Below are positions 58,199 to 64,000 of a stretch of 64,000 nucleotides of DNA, piece by piece. Location: positions 1-64,000 of the forward strand of contig WEDG01007400.1 of the NCBI GenBank assembly GCA_017591395.1, read 5' to 3'. Positions within the stretch are counted from its first letter, which is position 1; each line of letters starts with the position of its first letter. The stretch comes from Schistocephalus solidus. Lineage: Eukaryota > Platyhelminthes > Cestoda > Diphyllobothriidea > Diphyllobothriidae. The notes beneath the pieces were generated by a model. The model had not been told where the DNA came from and did no database searches. It was given only the letters and a program-made list of their open reading frames with translations. Made by a program: the position numbers and the translations under genes.

Positions 58199-60496
58199 AG
58201 AGATCTTAACGGAAGGCAACAGCAAAACTCTAGTTAGAAAGCGCACGCAGTCTGCATGAAAGGACAACCAGTGAAGGATAAGAACCCGCATGCACACGTA
58301 ATCGGTGCACGTGCGAAAAAATGCGAGGGAAGCAGGGGTATCGGGGAAGGGGGTGGAGGCGGGGGAGTAAAATCAAGACGGACACTTGAAGTGCAGATAC
58401 AAGTGGCAAAGTAAATTCACCAATCATTGCAGCCCGTTTTCCTTCTCCTTTCTCCTCATTCACAGGCTCATCATCAGCATCAGCCTTCATCCTCCTGGAC
58501 TGCCACCAGATAGTTTAAGCGTGGTGTCTCTCACGCGGCAAGTTTGTACTGCATTTTGGACGCAGTAGGGCGGCATTAGTCGTGATTTATGTCTTCCGCG
58601 ATAAACGTCCTAGCATTTTTGGTCATGTGGGTCCTGACTGCGAAGTTAAAGGAACTGTTCACGTGGGTGAAAAACGGGTGTTTTGAAAGATCGGAGGAGG
58701 GAGGCGATACGATAGCATTCCTTTGAGAAAGATAATGGGATCCAAAGCAAAATCCGTTTGAATTATCAACGAGGTCTGGAGGTAACATATCCAACAGGGA
58801 AGCGTACATCACGTACCGGCTAACATGGAGCATTACGCTGTCTCCTAAGGCAAAGCAATCCACTTTCAGGTGCATCTCACACCTTCATGCTAAATACCAG
58901 TGTTAGGGACATTCGAGATTTGGGTCCCTGAAGCTCATGTGTCGAAATTTTGCATTCACTCTTCTACACGCGTTTTCTTACTGAATTTTTGTGTTTCAAG
59001 TAGAGTCTTGCGGATTTGTTTTGATGATTTTAAGTTTCATTGACTGTCTTTTAAGACGACGTGCAAGGGTGCATTCAGAGCAACCTAGGTCAAAGCGCAT
59101 CAAGCAGTCTCGGACTCATAGAGAAATGAAGTCAAATTATCTGACCAGATTACAGAGTGAAATGCGATGCTTTTTTGTCTTGTTGGTCTGAACAACAGCC
59201 CTAATGGACAGTCCTGTAAAGATGAGCAGTCAAGAGTTGAGAAATAATCTGGTGTCATTCGTCTGCTACAGATGCAAAGGCCATTTCCATTTGAACTTTC
59301 GGATTACTTATTCGGTCTATCCTCAGAGGCAAGCGGTCTGGCTTGTAATATAAAGTAATCGGCTAAATCTCTTACCATTGGTGTTAGCTGTAGAGATCTT
59401 TACAGTAGTAGCGACTCCTTGGGCTGCGTCTTATCGCAAATAACGTAGGGCGTGATATGTGGACGAGAGGTCGAAGTGAACGTTTGGTTCTTCGCAACCT
59501 GATTCCGAAGACCCAAACCCGTCATGTGCAATTCTGTCGGCGGTTTGTTGAACTATCAACCTGGGTCCAGACTCTGACCAGCCATGTGTGATGGTGAGCC
59601 ACCCCTTTTAAATTATCCTCTTACGTTCATGTTGTTTCCTCTTCCGTTTAGCCCTGTCTGTCCCGTATATTTACAGGGGCAGTCAACGCAAGAAATATTG
59701 TAAGGGCCACTTGACTGTTATTCTGACCTTATGCATTCTTTGATGTACCTGGTTTGGCTGAGCGTTGCGGCCGCTACGTTTGACGTTTAAGTATAACTAC
59801 AAAAGCGGGAACCTTACCCTGTTGCCATTATACGACAGGCGCAACTGACCCACTACAAACTCTGATTACTAAGCTCTCGAGGAAATTTCACAGTTAATGC
59901 GCAACATCCTACTGATTGAAATTATTAGTTAAATGAATGATTCTCCCAAAAGTGCTTTCACCTGAACATATTTATAGTTTTGCCTCCCGTTATTGGCGGC
60001 ATTCACAAATCCAGTGGTAAGATGTGAAAAGACGTCTGATTTATTTCTTTTGCGCACAACAATGTCCCGATCCCGATCATACGCCTGCTCCCAATTGTGT
60101 GCAACGATAACCAAAAGCCGACTGACTGTTTTTGACACAACTCCTGCCGTAAACGTCATCCGCAAAACCGACCTCCACCCTAGAAGTGCTAAAATTCGCT
60201 GTTAAAACAAGGCTTACCAAGCGGAGTTTGATTTCTAACGTTCTACCTCTTGCCATACCTGAACTACAAAAACTGTTATTGTTCGGACGGCCATCAAGAT
60301 AACATCTCTGGGTTTCTGTGATTAACAATAGTTAGTTTTGTTCGCTGGGGAGCGAAAAGTCGACTAATCAAACGGTAACGCGGCAAAATGTGCAAAACTA
60401 GTCAAGTCTGACAATACATGCTCACCCAAATTATTATGGCAGACTGTTTTCTTTCTCACGTGTAACATGAACTGGTGATCTGCATTTTGGCATTTC

Positions 60497-60500
<4 letters not shown>
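58199..60500. other. No recognised gene
   Basis: Mixed sequence with short unsupported frames. Confidence 0.45.

Positions 60501-60542
<42 letters not shown>
60501..60542. repeat. (AT)n microsatellite
   Basis: 21 AT repeats directly before the first copy of a 36-bp direct repeat. Confidence 0.97.
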
Positions 60543-60546
<4 letters not shown>

Positions 60547-60928
60547 AAGACGTTATACGGTACTTCCGACATAGATACTAGCTAAAAGCCCAGACACGTG
60601 TTTCGCCGAATGTTTCTGCTGCTGTGTGACACAGCAACGAGGGGTTCGGCTCCTCAGTGGGTCCCCCAGCGTTCTCTATGCGGTTTCTGGTATATGGACT
60701 CCAGAGAATAATCGGGTAAATAATTTCTGAAATTATTAAGTGCAGGACATGGAGTCAGGTGATTCGGACAGAACTTTTTAGGGTCAGATCCGAAATTTTA
60801 ATGAACATTTGGGTCGAAGACAATCAACCACTGTGGAATAACCACGTAATGCCCATTCTACAAACAAGTAGTACTACAAGTAGTATGAATCTTATATGGC
60901 AAAGACGTTATACGGTACTTCCGACATA
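60538..60928. repeat. 36-bp direct repeat pair
   Basis: The sequence starting TATATGGCAAAGACGTTATA and ending CCGACATA occurs at 60538-60573 and exactly at 60893-60928. A related pair, TAAGTGCAGGACATGG (about 60738) and TAAGTGCAGGATATGA (about 60960), is shifted by a different amount, so this is a small nested repeat cluster. Confidence 0.8.
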
Positions 60929-61257
60929 TATATATCAAGATAATGATTTCAGAAATTTTTAAGTGCAGGATATGAAGCTAATTGGCAAGAACATTAATTT
61001 TTGATGGGGGAAGCCTGAATTTCAAGGGACATCCTTGTCGAAGACAAGCAATGGCAGTGAAAAAAAACATATAATACTCACCCTAAAAACTACTATTACT
61101 ACAGTTAAAAAGAATTTCATACAAAAAAATGTTATACACTATACCATATATAATAGAAATGGCCATTCCAGACTCCTTTGGCTTTGTTAGTAATGTCATT
61201 CTGTCTATAATACTGCCTACCATTACATAAATGCATTATATAGATATGTGGCTGATA
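60929..61257. other. Mixed sequence with a SINE end fragment
   Basis: 61158-61215 reads AGAAATGGCCATTCCAGACTC then TTGGCTTTGTTAGTAATGTC, the cleavage-side half of the SINE ribozyme (GAAA plus ATGGCCAT) and the start of the body. The core half is missing. Confidence 0.55.
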
Positions 61258-61625
61258 TGCGACAGTTCGACCGTCGTAGTCCAACGATGTCCACCGTATG
61301 CTCCATGGAAGGGTGGTGCAGGGACGGTGACTTGCGCGTGAATTAGTTTTAAGTGATAGTAGCCTTGCGCTGCAGCTACCGCACTCTCTCCTCCTCCCCC
61401 ACCTGAGCCCGGTGTCAAGACAGAGTCAAGAAGACCGGAGGCGGGAGAGGACGCAGGTGGCTGGCGCAGCTGGTTCCCCTTAGGCCTAGCCGCCCCTAGG
61501 CGTGCCACCACTCCTCCATGTTCGGCATTTGTTATGGGAGTGCAACCCGAATAACGCCTGCCGTGCCCTAATGTGGCTCCCGTGTTGGTCCAACGCATCT
61601 ACCACGTGGCCCGTTTAGGGGGCAC
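61258..61625 (+). mobile_element. Dispersed repeat family A, full length
   Basis: Left end CGACAGTTCGACCGTCG, then GTCCACCGTATGCTCC, GCAGGGACGGTGACTTGCG, TTTTAAGTGATAGTAGCC, CTGCAGCTACCGCACTCTC, GCCCGGTGTCAAGACAGAG, GCAGGTGGCTGGCGCAGC, CATGTTCGGCATTTGTTATG, TTGGTCCAACGCATCTACC and right end GGCCCGTTTAGGGGGCAC. The element is about 370 bp, non-coding, with no long terminal inverted repeats. Confidence 0.8.
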
Positions 61626-61664
61626 AGATACAGATACAGATACACACACACACGCACACACGAC

Positions 61665-61745
61665 CGTGTGTGCGCGTGATTTAGTTTAAAGTGATAGTAG
61701 ACTTGCGCTGCACCTACCGCACTCTCCTCCTCCCCACCTGGCCCC
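61665..61745 (+). mobile_element. Family A internal fragment
   Basis: GTGCGCGTGATTTAG, AAAGTGATAGTAGACTTGCG and the CTACCGCACTCTCCTCC block, immediately right of a full copy and fused to family G. Confidence 0.7.
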
Positions 61746-61985
61746 CCAAACACAAGCACCAGGATTTCACACAACAGGGGGTTGAACGGCTCACATCGCA
61801 CATGTGTGAGATACCCAGAGGTTACGTTTAGAAGGAGCCATCGCAGTCCGACTCTCAGACCACCAGTCAGCCACTCCATACGACATATATTGGACTGACG
61901 GCGATGTCTGAGTGTAATTGTCGGTTGGCAACCTTCCAATCAACGGCGCTTATCGCGTCGTGCTATTCTCAAGCTCAGATCACAC
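61746..61985 (+). repeat. Dispersed repeat family G copy
   Basis: CACCAGGATTTCACACAAC, AGAAGGAGCCATCGCAGTCC, GACTCTCAGACCACCAGTCA, GGACTGACGGCGATGTC and GGCAACCTTCCAATCAACGG. The A then G order is the same as at 45285-45712. Confidence 0.6.
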
Positions 61986-62158
61986 GTGCAGCAAAGGAGT
62001 CCCATGGAGAAAGAGCCGAGGATCATACTTGCCTCTCAATCAGCTATGTAGACTGAGAGCATGTTTTTGTGTTGTTGCGTGTGATCATTTGAGGTGCAGA
62101 GGCTGATGGGTATAGATGTTGCGTTGTGGTATTGCCGGCGGTGTTCTACCGCAGGCTT

Positions 62159-62726
62159 TCATGGAGACGCGTGTGACCTAATAGTCCCATGTGATGAGTA
62201 AATGCGCGTGGGCATTGGAGGCGGTGGTCTCTGCTGTGTGTTGGTGTTCCTGGCACTGGTTCTCCGGTCTCTGTGCGATGGATTCGCAATTGACCGATCG
62301 CAGTGAGAGCAGATTAGTACTGAGTCCCCATCACTGGTACTGGGGGCGGCGGTGTTGTTGGAGATTTTAGGTGGCGGGAGTGGGGCAAGTAGTGTTCGGC
62401 GCCGAGATCGGCGAAGGGAGTGGAGCAGGTAGGATGGTGTCAGTGATCGTGGGCGGTGGGGCATCGATGAAGTAGGTAGTATTGCTTGGGGTGGTCGTTG
62501 TGGGTTCTAAGGCAGCTTTTGGCAAAGGTTGATGTTGTGGGATTGTTGTTGCATCGAGTTCGAAGATGTCCAACCAGGCCGCTTTGCACATGCAATGTGC
62601 GTTGACAGCGTGGGCAAGTTGGCTGGGCTTGGGCATTGGCGGTGTTGATCCGCGGTGCTTGTGACTAGCCAGCCACCCATTTGGTCTTAGCAGCGGCGAT
62701 CCAGTTGGCCTCATAAATTGCTGCAC
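62159..62726 (-). pseudogene. Zinc-finger tail of second non-LTR copy
   Basis: A Pro/Thr-rich linker (KAAWLDIFELDATTIPQHQP) and a degraded finger ICSHCDRSIANPSHRD, where C-x2-C remains but the His pair is lost. It corresponds to the intact finger at 27579-27641 in the first copy. Confidence 0.7.
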
Positions 62727-62755
62727 CAGTCTTCACGGATCTTCTCCATACTGGT

Positions 62756-64000
62756 CTATCCTGGGCGAGGTCTTTCCAGGTCGCCAGGTGGATTTGCAGT
62801 GGCTTCAGAGGATATCTTCAAAGTGTCCTTGTATCGTCTTTTTTTACCTCTTTGTCGGTGAGCACCCGTAGCAACATCTCCGTAGAAAAGTCGTTTGGGT
62901 AGTCGCTCATCGTCCATTCTCACCAGGTGGCCGCTCCATCGCAGTTGCACTTGCCTCAGCATGGCATGGATACTGAGGATTCCAGTCCGCTCCAGGACTT
63001 TAGTGTCCGGGATCCTGTCTTGCCATCTCAGCTTCAGTATTCTGTGGAGGCAGCTGAGATGGAAGTGATTCAGCCTCCAGGCTTGGTTCGAAAAGACGGT
63101 ACAGGTCTTCCCTCCTTAAAGGAATGTCGTCAAGACGACGGCCTCGTACATCTTCAGTTTGGTGTTCAGGTGAATACCGTAGCGCTTCCACATGGAGGCC
63201 TGCAGTCGGCCGAAGGCCTGACTGGCTTTGGAGATCCGTTGGGTAACCTTGTCATCGATTCTCGTGTCGCGTGACAGCGTGCTTTCCAGCTAAGCGAAGG
63301 TTTCCACATTTTTGAGTTGAGCACCGTTGACATTGATTAGGGAATCATTGTATTCCGCGCTGGGTGGCGGCTGGTGCTTGGCAACCATTTTGGTTGTACT
63401 GATTACTAATCCAAAATTAGCCCAGCCTGCGGCGAAGAAGTCCATGCTCCTTTGCATTACCTCCCCCCGTCATGGTGTTAAGGGCTCAGTCGTCCGCGAA
63501 GAGCAAGTCATGTACTGTAGTCGTAGACACAGGCATGCAAACGCCCAATGTGAGAAGATCCCATGGTGCTCATTAGGGTAGGCGTCAAACAGTAAATCCG
63601 AGAACATGAGACTGAAGAGTGTGGGGGTCAGTATACAGCCCTGCTTCAATTCGTTGGTCACTGCAAATGCTTCGTATTCCGTCCCGTTGTCAGTGACGCG
63701 TGCCATCATACCGTCATGATGCTGACGCACCGTGTGCATGAACCGCTTAGGACAGCCGAATTTCTGCATGACGTTCCACAGTCAGTCGTGATTCACCGTG
63801 TCAAAGACTTTCGTCAGATCCACGTAGGTAGTGTTAAGGTGAGTTCGCATCTCCTGGCACTTTTCTTGTAGCTGGCGGGCAGCAAAGATCATATTGGTTG
63901 TTTCGCGGTGTCGGTGGAAGCCACACTGGCTTTCCGGGAGCAGGCCCTGCTGTAGGTGACCGTTCAGACGATTGAGAAAGATACGGGCGAAGATCTTCCC
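62756..64000 (-). pseudogene. Reverse transcriptase region of second non-LTR copy
   Basis: From the edge: GKIFARIFLNRLNGHLQQGL, PESQCGFHRHRETTNMIFAA, TYVDLTKVFDTVNHD (motif A) followed by an in-frame TGA, MQKFGCPKRFMHTVRQ, NELKQGCILTPTLFSLMFSD (motif B), a deletion and frameshift, LLFADD (motif C, 63500-63489) with TGA directly after it (63488-63486), then [39 protein letters not shown] and PKRLFYGDVATG. Motif order is standard for non-LTR RT; two stops and several frameshifts make it inactive. Confidence 0.88.

Larger units (their letters stand above)
62105..64000 (-). mobile_element. Second non-LTR retrotransposon copy, cut by window edge
   Basis: Minus strand, entering at the right edge inside the reverse transcriptase and running to the zinc-finger tail near 62160. 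It is closely related to the element at 24005-27858 and likewise broken by stops and frameshifts. The endonuclease part, if present, lies beyond the window. Confidence 0.88.

Overview
The window looks like repeat-rich, gene-poor nuclear DNA of a flatworm, most likely a tapeworm of the diphyllobothriidean kind (Schistocephalus, Spirometra, Dibothriocephalus). The inference rests on a decayed endonuclease/reverse-transcriptase retrotransposon with a C2H2 zinc-finger tail, Penelope-like elements with a GIY-YIG nuclease, and abundant tRNA-headed SINEs, all of which I associate with flatworm genomes. No operon, bacterial gene or intact multi-exon gene is visible. Nearly all long open frames are microsatellites or transposon debris.

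The most notable content is a set of hammerhead self-cleaving ribozymes in two repeat families. Family 1 is a SINE with a tRNA-like pol III promoter followed by a hammerhead core; a head-to-tail array of about 305-bp units lies at 27859-28906 (minus strand), with further copies at 3613, 20449, 29551, 40372, 44575 and 53995. Family 2 is a tandem repeat without a tRNA head at 19850-20253 (plus strand, 237-bp period), with a decayed copy at 8235-8530 (minus strand, 220-bp period). Both families share one geometry: CTGATGA, 14 nt containing a 4-bp stem II, GAAA, a self-complementary 8-nt stem III, the cleavage site, and a stem I interrupted by the same TAT/T internal loop. Two such cores one period apart would cut out unit-length RNAs, as in Schistosoma Sm-alpha repeats and retrozymes.

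Layout: 1-2280, CTA-type microsatellite with an interspersed 12-mer; 3.4-9.4 kb, repeat family A, a SINE, a Penelope-like element abutting an inverted 3' end, the decayed hammerhead repeat and a candidate host exon; 9.4-19.8 kb, AT-rich sequence with little recognisable; 19.8-21.9 kb, hammerhead repeat, TA arrays, SINE and a pyrimidine-rich minisatellite; 23.5-28.9 kb, family A, a non-LTR retrotransposon and the SINE array; 30.4-31.8 kb, a second Penelope-like copy; 33-46 kb, family A copies, a second candidate host exon, telomere-like tracts and microsatellites; 48.5-49.05 kb, a 128-bp satellite in four copies; 54 kb, a SINE interrupted by a long CTA array; 58-62 kb, microsatellites and family A; 62.1-64 kb, a second non-LTR retrotransposon running off the right edge on the minus strand.

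Two minus-strand open segments with good splice sites on both sides (38658-38888 and 8693-8914), both phase 1-1 and Gln/His-rich, suggest that much of the window could be intron of one large host gene transcribed leftwards. Everything here was read by eye; repeat boundaries are approximate to some tens of bases.
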